Source: Spirochaetia bacterium
Lineage (GTDB): Bacteria; Spirochaetota; Spirochaetia; Sphaerochaetales; Sphaerochaetaceae
Direction of reading: 5' to 3'
Length of the DNA: 14,042 bases
NCBI GenBank assembly: GCA_900769955.1
Contig: CAAGIP010000257.1
Span: 1 to 14,042 of the forward strand
The position numbers and the translations under genes are program-made. Under the pieces are notes generated by a model that did not search any database, was not told the DNA's origin, and was given only the letters and a program-made list of their open reading frames with translations. This document shows positions 6,538 to 12,891 of the stretch, one piece after another (within the stretch, counting starts at the first letter, position 1; the number at the start of each line of letters is the position of its first letter).

Positions 6538-7554
6538 ATGGCAATCTTGGTTGCAGGCGGTGCAGGATACATCGGTTCACACACCTGTGTTGAGCTCCTG
6601 AACGCCGGTTATGAAGTGGTTGTTGTCGACAACCTCTATAATTCCAGTAAAAAGGCACTCGACCGTGTCGAGAAGATCACGGGGAAGAAAGTTACCTTCT
6701 ATGAGGTCGATCTCCTCGATAAGGCTGCCCTTGAAGAGGTGTTTGAAAAGGAAAGAATCGAAAGCGTCATCAACTTCGCCGGTCTCAAGGCAGTCGGTGA
6801 ATCAGTTCATAAGCCGCTGGAGTATTACCACAACAATATAACAGGCACCCTGAACCTCTGTTTCGTAATGAGGGAACATGGGGTTAAGAACATCATCTTC
6901 TCATCATCCGCAACCGTGTACGGGGATCCCGCATTCGTTCCCATCACTGAAGAGTGTCCCAAGGGAAACATCACGAACCCGTATGGACAGACCAAGGGCA
7001 TGCTGGAGCAGATTCTTACCGACCTTCACACTGCAGATCCTGAGTGGAACGTCGTTCTCTTAAGGTACTTCAACCCGATCGGAGCCCATGAAAGCGGACT
7101 CATCGGTGAGGATCCTAAGGGAATTCCCAATAACCTCGTTCCGTATATCGCACAGGTTGCGATCGGAAAGCTTGAGGCGCTCGGTGTCTTCGGTGATGAC
7201 TATCCCACCCATGACGGAACGGGAGTTCGCGACTACATCCACGTCGTCGATCTTGCAAAGGGTCATGTAAAGGCACTTAAGAGATTCGAGGGCAATACCG
7301 GAGTCAGCATCTATAATCTCGGTACAGGTCACGGCTACTCCGTTCTCGATGTTCTTCATGCATATGAGAAGGCATGCGGCAAAACTCTTCCGTATGTCAT
7401 AAAGCCCCGCCGTCCCGGCGACATCGCAACGTGCTACTGCGATGCTTCCAAGGCTAAGGAAGAACTTGGCTGGACAGCAGACCTGGGAATTGACGAGATG
7501 TGCGCATCCTCATGGCACTGGCAGTCAATGAACCCTAATGGGTATAACGATTAA
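6538..7554 (+). CDS. galE: UDP-glucose 4-epimerase
   Basis: This enzyme interconverts UDP-glucose and UDP-galactose using tightly bound NAD+, for galactose catabolism (Leloir pathway) and supply of UDP-galactose to cell-surface glycans. It is an extended short-chain dehydrogenase of 338 residues, the standard GalE length. It has the Rossmann loop GGAGYIG (7-13), the SSSATVYG segment with S124, and the catalytic pair in YGQTK (Y149, K153), at the same numbers as in E. coli GalE. The C-terminal half contains the RRPGD motif of sugar-nucleotide binding. ATG 6538 has AAGGAGA at 6524-6530, spacing 7. No galK or galT is nearby and a strong terminator follows directly, so it is probably expressed alone. 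The substrate could extend to UDP-GlcNAc, but the close match favours UDP-glucose. Confidence 0.96.
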   Translation: MAILVAGGAGYIGSHTCVELLNAGYEVVVVDNLYNSSKKALDRVEKITGKKVTFYEVDLLDKAALEEVFEKERIESVINFAGLKAVGESVHKPLEYYHNNITGTLNLCFVMREHGVKNIIFSSSATVYGDPAFVPITEECPKGNITNPYGQTKGMLEQILTDLHTADPEWNVVLLRYFNPIGAHESGLIGEDPKGIPNNLVPYIAQVAIGKLEALGVFGDDYPTHDGTGVRDYIHVVDLAKGHVKALKRFEGNTGVSIYNLGTGHGYSVLDVLHAYEKACGKTLPYVIKPRRPGDIATCYCDASKAKEELGWTADLGIDEMCASSWHWQSMNPNGYND

Positions 7555-7562
7555 ATTTTAAC

Positions 7563-7587
7563 AAGGCGTCCTTCGGGACGCTTTTTT
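7563..7587 (+). terminator. Rho-independent terminator after galE
   Basis: The stem GCGTCC (7566-7571) / GGACGC (7576-7581) closes the very stable TTCG tetraloop and is followed by six T (7582-7587). The stem can extend by A-T and G-T pairs at its base. It starts 8 nt after the galE stop. Confidence 0.93.
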
Positions 7588-7697
7588 CATGCCCTTTCGA
7601 TCACACAGTCATGTTTCTTTGTCTTTGAGTCATAGTTGATCCCGACGAGAAGCATGTTATCGGCACAGCCCTTGCCTGCATCCATTTCCGTAATCAC
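7587..7697 (-). pseudogene. C-terminal remnant of a DUF1703 / PD-(D/E)XK-type protein
   Basis: Read on the minus strand, 36 codons before a TGA (7589-7587) give VITEMDAGKGCADNMLLVGINYDSKTKKHDCVIERA, shown here as VITEMDAGKGCAD, NMLLVGINYD and SKTKKHDCVIERA. The end resembles the C-terminus of AAA-ATPase/DUF1703 proteins (ILLVGINYD..TKKH.C.IE). The segment DAGKG.AD resembles a motif that in intact members lies tens of residues earlier, before the nuclease core. The two pieces look fused by an internal deletion at the shared AD. An in-frame TGA at 7703-7701 closes it upstream, so no functional protein can be made. This is recognition from memory; the fragment is short. Confidence 0.5.
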
Positions 7698-7768
7698 CGT
7701 TCAATCGTGGAATAACCGGTCACTGACAGCTGCCCCTGTTTTTTTTCAGAAAAAATGTTTCTTCGGGC
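7588..7768. other. Intergenic spacer with gene debris
   Basis: Apart from the minus-strand remnant at 7587-7697, this stretch holds no open frame of note. Bases 7701-7740 in another minus-strand frame read LSVTGYSTIER and a stop, possibly more debris of unknown origin. The part from 7738 becomes very A+T-rich and leads into the promoter of the next gene. Confidence 0.4.
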
Positions 7769-7806
7769 TTGAACAAAATTTTTTCCATGGTGTATAAAAT
7801 TTTTTT
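7769..7806 (+). promoter_or_regulatory. Sigma-70-type promoter for the YkgJ-like gene, giving a near-leaderless mRNA
   Basis: TTGAAC (7769-7774; five of six bases match TTGACA) and TATAAA (7793-7798; five of six match TATAAT) are separated by 18 bp. Transcription would start near 7805-7806, only about 3 nt before ATG 7809. The bases between the -10 and the ATG are nearly all T and contain no Shine-Dalgarno sequence. Confidence 0.6.
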
Positions 7807-7808
7807 TC

Positions 7809-8432
7809 ATGAAAGAATTCGATGAACTCATTTCACGTCTTGAGGATACAGGTATCGGAAATCAGCTTGCCGCGATCGCTGACTTTTATGACTCGATAGA
7901 GCATTCTTTTGACAGATTCACTGAAGAAGCACATATATCCTGTCCGTCAGGATGCGGGGAGTGCTGCCGTGAATTCACTCCTCCCGTCACCTCATCGGAA
8001 GCCCTGGCCATTGCGGCCTGGACATATTTCGTCCAGGAGCGTGACGTCAGACCTCTCATGAGGTTCACCGTCACGGGTAAGGGATGTCCCTTTGCCGATC
8101 AGATGAGGGAAGGGGGAAAGTGCACGATATATCAGGTACGTCCTCTGCTGTGCAGGCTCTTCGGGGCAGCTGCCACGAGAACCAAGAGGGGGCTTGAGTT
8201 CAGGCGATGTTCGAAGAATCCCGAGCCTGAGACGATGCCTGAGCTGATAACCGAAGCCGAGATGCCTTCCGATCCTCCGGTGATGGATGTCTTCGGCCTG
8301 CGCCTGGAGGAGCTGGAGGGCAATTCATCGGGTCAGGAGGACCTTCAGAAGGGTGTCACCGATGCCCTGAACAGGCTGCTCATGATCATCTCCCTGCTGC
8401 CTCTTCCCCCCGACGTTCCCAATGCATCCTGA
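7809..8432 (+). CDS. YkgJ-family cysteine-cluster protein (putative metal-binding)
   Basis: The 207-residue protein carries the CxxxCxxCC cluster of the YkgJ/UPF0153 family (C45, C49, C52, C53). The usual second half follows, KGCPFA...KCTIYQVRPLLCRLFG with C93, C105 and C115, plus C134. These cysteines are thought to bind zinc or an Fe-S cluster; no reaction is established for most of the family. The N-terminal helix (MKEFDELISRLEDTG) and proline-rich C-terminus look unremarkable. ATG 7809 is the only good start before the cluster. It lacks a ribosome binding site and sits about 3 nt after the predicted transcription start, so leaderless initiation is likely. A strong hairpin terminator lies downstream at 8508-8550, so it is monocistronic. 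The metal and the partner are unknown. Confidence 0.87.
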   Translation: MKEFDELISRLEDTGIGNQLAAIADFYDSIEHSFDRFTEEAHISCPSGCGECCREFTPPVTSSEALAIAAWTYFVQERDVRPLMRFTVTGKGCPFADQMREGGKCTIYQVRPLLCRLFGAAATRTKRGLEFRRCSKNPEPETMPELITEAEMPSDPPVMDVFGLRLEELEGNSSGQEDLQKGVTDALNRLLMIISLLPLPPDVPNAS

Positions 8433-8449
8433 CGGGATTCTGTTTCTGC

Positions 8450-8481
8450 GTACAGTACGATTTCTTGTACTATAACGTACT
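8450..8481. repeat. Cluster of four GTAC palindromes with inverted repeats
   Basis: GTAC occurs at 8450, 8455, 8467 and 8477. AGTAC (8454-8458) is inverted as GTACT (8467-8471), and AGTACG (8454-8459) as CGTACT (8476-8481). A direct repeat GTACTATA is also present. It lies between the ykgJ-like stop codon and that gene's terminator. It could be a protein-binding site or a weak hairpin; I cannot assign it. Confidence 0.4.
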
Positions 8482-8507
8482 ATATTCGATTATTTCCTTT
8501 AGTTGAA

Positions 8508-8550
8508 AGAATGTGTGATTTTTGTGAAGAATCACACATTCTCTCTTTTT
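8508..8550 (+). terminator. Strong hairpin terminator between the ykgJ-like gene and the sugar operon
   Basis: A perfect 13-bp stem (8508-8520 with 8530-8542) closes a 9-nt loop and is followed by CTCTTTTT (8543-8550). It insulates the ABC-transporter operon from the upstream gene. Confidence 0.85.
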
Positions 8551-8580
8551 CCATGTCTGAAAATTAATATAAAATTTCAG

Positions 8581-8609
8581 TTGACCGGTTTACAAAACCG
8601 GTTTACCAT
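8581..8609 (+). promoter_or_regulatory. Promoter with embedded LacI-type operator for the sugar operon
   Basis: TTGACC (8581-8586) and TACCAT (8604-8609), 17 bp apart, form a plausible but weak -35/-10 pair. Between them lies a perfect inverted repeat, ACCGGTTT (8584-8591), ACA, AAACCGGT (8595-8602). The centre AAACCGGTTT (8595-8604) is also a palindrome around CpG, the shape of LacI-family operators. Seen another way, ACCGGTTTAC is repeated directly at 8584 and 8597. Occupancy would block RNA polymerase. The operon's own LacI-type regulator (11856-12890) is the likely ligand-responsive repressor. Confidence 0.7.
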
Positions 8610-8624
8610 TGAATTATCAGATGG

Positions 8625-8643
8625 CGGAAGGGCTAACCTTCCG
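8625..8643 (+). promoter_or_regulatory. 5' leader stem-loop before the binding-protein gene
   Basis: CGGAAGG (8625-8631) and CCTTCCG (8637-8643) form a perfect 7-bp stem with a GCTAA loop, ending 3 nt before the ribosome binding site AAAAGGAGA (8646-8654). No T tract follows, so it is not a terminator. A 5' hairpin of this kind may protect the mRNA or present the ribosome binding site. Confidence 0.5.
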
Positions 8644-8663
8644 TGAAAAGGAGATTTAAGAAA

Positions 8664-9962
8664 ATGAAAAAAGCTTTGAGTATCCTACTCGTTGTTCTCA
8701 TGGCTGTCAGCGCTGTATTCGCACAGGGCGCAGGCGAGACATCAACAGTATCCAAGGGTTCTGTCTACTGGCTTAACTTCAAGCCTGAATCAGATGCAGT
8801 CCTCCAGGAAGTCGCAGCAGCTTACACAGCTGAGACAGGTGTTCCCGTGAAGGTTGTCACAGCAGCTTCCGGTACATACAATGAAACACTTACCGCTGAG
8901 ATGGATAAGTCAAATCCACCTACACTCTTTGTCGTAGGTAACCAGGGTGCAGTTGATTCCTGGGGTGAGTTCTGCCTGGATCTTAGGGGAACTCCGATCG
9001 AAGCTGAACTCAGCACAGATGCATATAACCTTTATGACAAGGACGGAAAGCTCTGCTCAATCGGTTATACATATGAATGTTTCGGTATCATTGTCAACAA
9101 GGCTCTCCTCGCAAAGGCAGGCTACAGTGTTGATGACATCAAGGACTTCGCTTCCCTCAAGGCAATTGCCGAAGACATCCATGCAAGAAGCAAGACCCTC
9201 GGTTTCGATGCATTCACATCTGCCGGTATGGACGGTTCCTCATCCTGGAGATTCTCAGGCCACCTTGCAAACGTTGCCCTTTACTATGAATCAAGGGACA
9301 ATGGCGGCTGGAAAAGCACACCTGCAACCATCTCCGGCAAGTACCTCCCCAACTTCAGAAATATCTGGGATCTGTACATCAATAACAGCGCATATGCTCC
9401 CAACACACTTGCAACCGGCGGTTACGATGCTGAAGCTGAGTTCGGTAAGGGTCAGGCAGTCTTCTATCAGAACGGTAACTGGGAGTACGATCCACTCACA
9501 ACCAAATATGGTATGAATCCTGCTGACCTCGCGATGATCCCGTTCTACGCAGGTGTTCCGGGCGAGGAAAAGGCAGGTCTCAACTGCGGTACGGAGGGTT
9601 GCTGGGCCATCAATGCTGAAGCTGCTCAGGCAGACATCGATGCAACAATGGATTTCATGGTCTGGATGGTTACATCAGAAACAGGTACTAAGCTTCTTGC
9701 TCAGACCTTCGGTGCAATCCCCTACAAGAAAGCCGCTCCTTCCAATAACGTATTCCTTGATCAGGCTAATGAATACAACAAGAAGGGATGCTATGTAATG
9801 ACATGGGCATTCAACTATACGCCTGCCGTTGACGACTGGAGAGCCGGTGTTGTATCTGCAATGAATCAGTATGACAATGCTCCTTCCGATGCAACATGGA
9901 AGGGTGTCGAGACTGCTTTCGTACAGGGATGGGCTAACCATTACGCAAAGAACAATCAGTAG
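8664..9962 (+). CDS. ABC transporter sugar-binding protein (extracellular, family 1 type)
   Basis: The 432-residue protein starts with a Sec signal peptide: MKK, a hydrophobic core to about residue 18, then AVFA|QGAGE with cleavage probable after A20. There is no lipobox cysteine, so it should be a free periplasmic protein; this suits an organism with an outer membrane. The mature part has the MalE/UgpB-type layout: SVYWLNFKPESD as first strand, AAAYTAETGVPVKVVTA, then the later GQAVFYQNGNWEYD and GCWAINAEA blocks of the ligand lobe. It captures a sugar for the two downstream permeases. ATG 8664 is chosen over GTG 8643 because AAAAGGAGA lies 9 nt upstream and the signal peptide begins there. 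The specificity is not readable; malQ in the same operon suggests an alpha-glucan. Confidence 0.93.
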   Translation: MKKALSILLVVLMAVSAVFAQGAGETSTVSKGSVYWLNFKPESDAVLQEVAAAYTAETGVPVKVVTAASGTYNETLTAEMDKSNPPTLFVVGNQGAVDSWGEFCLDLRGTPIEAELSTDAYNLYDKDGKLCSIGYTYECFGIIVNKALLAKAGYSVDDIKDFASLKAIAEDIHARSKTLGFDAFTSAGMDGSSSWRFSGHLANVALYYESRDNGGWKSTPATISGKYLPNFRNIWDLYINNSAYAPNTLATGGYDAEAEFGKGQAVFYQNGNWEYDPLTTKYGMNPADLAMIPFYAGVPGEEKAGLNCGTEGCWAINAEAAQADIDATMDFMVWMVTSETGTKLLAQTFGAIPYKKAAPSNNVFLDQANEYNKKGCYVMTWAFNYTPAVDDWRAGVVSAMNQYDNAPSDATWKGVETAFVQGWANHYAKNNQ

Positions 9963-9978
9963 TCTGATAGTTCATGAA

Positions 9979-10007
9979 AAGGGGCGGGCAGTACCCGCCC
10001 CTTATTT
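9979..10007 (+). terminator. G+C-rich intercistronic hairpin after the binding-protein gene
   Basis: AAGGGGCGGG (9979-9988) and CCCGCCCCTT (9994-10003) pair perfectly over 10 bp with a 5-nt loop, followed by only ATTT. With the permease gene 48 nt further on, this is best read as a partial terminator or a 3'-end stabiliser giving more binding protein than permease. Confidence 0.7.
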
Positions 10008-10051
10008 CTAATAACTACAGTCACGCTATTAAATTATGGAGAAATTTTTAG

Positions 10052-10975
10052 ATGGCTAAGACAAAAAAACCTCGCAGGGTCGAAGGTGGTTTTAGTTCCC
10101 AGCTGATCAAGAAACCTATAAAACACTGGTTCCCGCTTTTTATGGGTCCAACCATCATTTGTTTTGTAATTGGATTTGTTTGGCCTTTCATACAGGGAAT
10201 TTATCTTTCATTCTGTAAATTCAGGGTTACATCAAAGGTAGAGTGGGTTGGCCTTTCAAACTATGTTAAGGTCTTTCAGGATCCGACATTCTTCCATGCC
10301 TTCTGGTATACATCCCTATATACAATTGTTTCGGTTGTATTGATTAACGTATTTGCATTTGCAATAGCCTACATTCTCACAAAAGGCATCAGGGGAAGCA
10401 ACCTTTTCAGAACGATCTTCTTCATGCCTAACCTGATCGGTGGTATCGTATTGGGGCACATCTGGTCAATGATTTTTGACGGTATTCTGTCAAAATTTGA
10501 TACTTCCATTCTTCTTGAAACAAAATATGGTTTCTGGGGACTGGTGATAGTTATGTGCTGGCAGCAGATCGGTTACATGATGATTCTCTATATTGCCGGT
10601 TTGCAGGCTATTCCTGAGGATATGCTTGAAGCTGCGGAGATAGACGGGGCAACCGGAATGCAGAAACTGTTCAAAGTAACCATACCCAATATGATGAGTA
10701 CTTTTACGATCTGTCTGTTCCTTTCACTTTCGAATGGATTCAAGCTGTTTGATCAGAATGTTGCTCTTACTGCAGGCCAGCCGTTCATCTGGAAGGGTGC
10801 TACCCAGATCAAGACAACGGAGATGCTGGCTCTGAATATTTATACGGAGTTCTATGGATCAAATACTGCGGCAAGAGGTTTTGCTCAGGCAAAGGCTGTG
10901 GTTTTCTTCATATTCGTTGCGGCACTTGGTCTGCTGCAGCTTAAGTTCACGAGAGAGAAGGAGGTACAGCAGTAA
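10052..10975 (+). CDS. ABC transporter sugar permease, MalF/UgpA type
   Basis: The 307-residue inner-membrane protein has about six transmembrane segments, the first at about residues 28-53 after a basic cytoplasmic N-terminus. It carries the binding-protein-dependent transport EAA loop at 193-212 (EAAEIDGATG...FKVTIP), which docks the ATPase. FFMPNLIGGIVLGHIW (123-138) is typical of the MalF/UgpA branch without the long periplasmic P2 loop. GGAGAAA at 10038-10044 precedes ATG 10052 by 7 nt. The TAA overlaps the ATG of the second permease (TAATG), so translation is coupled. Substrate is taken from the upstream binding protein. No ATP-binding subunit is encoded next to it. Confidence 0.94.
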   Translation: MAKTKKPRRVEGGFSSQLIKKPIKHWFPLFMGPTIICFVIGFVWPFIQGIYLSFCKFRVTSKVEWVGLSNYVKVFQDPTFFHAFWYTSLYTIVSVVLINVFAFAIAYILTKGIRGSNLFRTIFFMPNLIGGIVLGHIWSMIFDGILSKFDTSILLETKYGFWGLVIVMCWQQIGYMMILYIAGLQAIPEDMLEAAEIDGATGMQKLFKVTIPNMMSTFTICLFLSLSNGFKLFDQNVALTAGQPFIWKGATQIKTTEMLALNIYTEFYGSNTAARGFAQAKAVVFFIFVAALGLLQLKFTREKEVQQ

Positions 10976-11826
10976 TGGCCGCTTTGAAAGGTGAAAAAAG
11001 GTTTAATACCTTCCTTACGGTTTTATTTGCCGTGATAAGTATTTTCTGGGTTATTCCTGTAGTCATTGTCATATTCAATGCCTTCAAGTTGAACTCTTTC
11101 GTTAAGACAAATACCTTCTCCCTGCCTACAGGAGAAATGTGGGCTGGTTTCAAGAATTTCATTACCGGTATGAGTATGGGTAACTACAATTTCATGAAGA
11201 GTGTATTCTACTCATTCTACATCACGATAGTCTCAACAGCCCTTATTCTTCTCTGTACTTCAATGAGTGCATGGTATGTCTCAAGAGTTGATTCCACGAT
11301 TGCCAGAATAGTATATTACCTTTGTGTCTTTTCAATGGTAGTGCCGTTCCAGATGGTAATGTTCACTCTTTCACGTACGGCGGACACGCTGATGCTCAAT
11401 ACGCCATATACTATTCCAATAGTATATCTAGGTTTCGGAGCTGGATTGGCAATATTCACATTCTCCGGATTTGTCAAAAGCGTACCTCTTGGAATGGAGG
11501 AAGCTGCGGCAATTGATGGATGCGGCCCGGTCAGAACATATTTTCAGATCGTTCTTCCCGTACTGAAGCCGACACTCATCAGTGTCGCCATCCTTGAGAT
11601 CATGTGGGTATGGAATGACTACCTGTTACCTTACCTTGTCCTGGACAAGAACCTGTACAGAACAATACCCATTCAGGTTCAGTATCTGAAGGGAAGTTAC
11701 GGTACTGTAGAGCTTGGTGCTACGATGGCAATAATATTAATGGGAATAATACCTGTTATTATCTTTTATCTTTGCTGTCAGAAATACATCATCAAGGGTG
11801 TTGCCGCCGGTGCTGTCAAAGGCTGA
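10975..11826 (+). CDS. ABC transporter sugar permease, MalG/UgpE type
   Basis: The 283-residue second permease forms a heterodimer with the preceding one. It has an N-terminal membrane segment (about 13-35), the expected further segments, and the EAA loop EEAAAIDGCGPVRTYFQIVLP at 175-195. The body FNAFK...F.L..P.G through VWNDYLLPYLVL is the MalG/UgpE pattern. Its ATG uses the last base of the upstream stop, and GAGAAGGAGG (10956-10965) is positioned as its ribosome binding site. Thirty bases separate its TGA from the LacI-family gene, with no terminator between them, so the regulator is in the same transcript. Confidence 0.94.
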   Translation: MAALKGEKRFNTFLTVLFAVISIFWVIPVVIVIFNAFKLNSFVKTNTFSLPTGEMWAGFKNFITGMSMGNYNFMKSVFYSFYITIVSTALILLCTSMSAWYVSRVDSTIARIVYYLCVFSMVVPFQMVMFTLSRTADTLMLNTPYTIPIVYLGFGAGLAIFTFSGFVKSVPLGMEEAAAIDGCGPVRTYFQIVLPVLKPTLISVAILEIMWVWNDYLLPYLVLDKNLYRTIPIQVQYLKGSYGTVELGATMAIILMGIIPVIIFYLCCQKYIIKGVAAGAVKG

Positions 11827-11855
11827 TAAAAAACATAAATACGGGGAGGTGCGGG

Positions 11856-12890
11856 ATGAAAAACAGGAAAACAACAATAAGCGACATCGCACGGGAGTCG
11901 GGGTACTCCAAGACCACGGTCTCCTTTGCCTTCAACTCTCCCTCCCGCATCAGCAGGGAAGCGTGTGAGAAGATTCTGGAAGTGGCAAGAAGGCTTGACT
12001 ACATGCCTGATCCCATGGCCAGGAACTTCTCTCTGGGAATGCATAAATCCATCGGTTTCCTGCTCCCCCAGACCATCTCGGACAGCCTGTCCAACCCTTA
12101 CACTCAGGCTGTCCTGAGAGGTATAGGGATAGTTGCCGAAAGAAATGACAACACGCTCACCGTCATTCCTCCGATGCATTCATCAATTGCGGAAGCCATA
12201 AAGAATGCAACCGTTGACGGCCTCATTTCGATGGGGCTCTGGTTCGATCCTCAGATAAGGGAGTCCCTGAGAATGAGGAAGATTCCCCTTATTCTGGTCG
12301 ACGGTGCCGATGAGGAAGGTATCATAAACCTTTCCATCGATGACAGGGCTGCGGCATACGATGCGATGAAGGCTGTCCTGAAAAGCGGACACAGGAAGAT
12401 TGCGGTCATATCCCTTCCTTTCAGTGCATATGCCGATGCAACTCCGGAGGAGACGAACACAATCGTCCGACGCCGTCAGGAGGGTTACGACGCAGCGCTT
12501 AATGAGTATGGTCTTTCCCTGATGGACCTGCCTATGGTCTCATGTCCCGCAACCTATGCGGACGGTGCCAGGGTTGCCGGGGAAATTGCCTCAGAGCATG
12601 AGGTAACGTGCTTTGTATGCATGTCCGATGTCGTTGCGCTTGGATGTATTTTCACCATGAGCAACATGGGGAAAAAGGTGCCTGACGATGTATCCGTCGT
12701 AGGCTTCGACGGAATCTTTGAAGCCACATCCACCGGGCTTTGCCTGACAACTGTCGTTCAGGATGCTGAAAGCAAGGGGATAAAAAGCGCTGAGCTTCTT
12801 TTCAGGGTGCTCAGCGGTGAGGAAGTGGCTTCCCATAACAGCTTTGAATATCACTTCAGAGCCGGAAACACACTCAGGGAGATGAATTGA
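11856..12890 (+). CDS. LacI-family transcriptional regulator of the sugar operon
   Basis: The 344-residue protein has the N-terminal LacI helix-turn-helix TISDIARESGYSKTTVSFAFN (7-27), a hinge around YMPDPMARNFSLG (49-61), and a periplasmic-binding-protein-like sensor. The sensor carries the family marks IGFLLP, NPYTQAVLRGI, the ALGCIFTMSNMGKKVPDDVSVVGFDG block and the closing LTTVVQD segment. It should bind a sugar or sugar phosphate and release an operator. The palindrome at 8584-8602 within the operon promoter is the obvious target, giving autoregulation with transporter and malQ; this is inference. ATG 11856 with GGGGAGG (11843-11849) 6 nt upstream is the start. An in-frame extension to 11772 would overlap the permease and is rejected. 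Its stop is 1 nt before malQ. Confidence 0.94.
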   Translation: MKNRKTTISDIARESGYSKTTVSFAFNSPSRISREACEKILEVARRLDYMPDPMARNFSLGMHKSIGFLLPQTISDSLSNPYTQAVLRGIGIVAERNDNTLTVIPPMHSSIAEAIKNATVDGLISMGLWFDPQIRESLRMRKIPLILVDGADEEGIINLSIDDRAAAYDAMKAVLKSGHRKIAVISLPFSAYADATPEETNTIVRRRQEGYDAALNEYGLSLMDLPMVSCPATYADGARVAGEIASEHEVTCFVCMSDVVALGCIFTMSNMGKKVPDDVSVVGFDGIFEATSTGLCLTTVVQDAESKGIKSAELLFRVLSGEEVASHNSFEYHFRAGNTLREMN

Positions 12891-12891
12891 T

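Noticed and set aside
11772..11855. Extended N-terminus for the LacI regulator
   Set aside because: It would overlap the permease gene and add cysteine/arginine-rich residues unlike the family; ATG 11856 has a good ribosome binding site.
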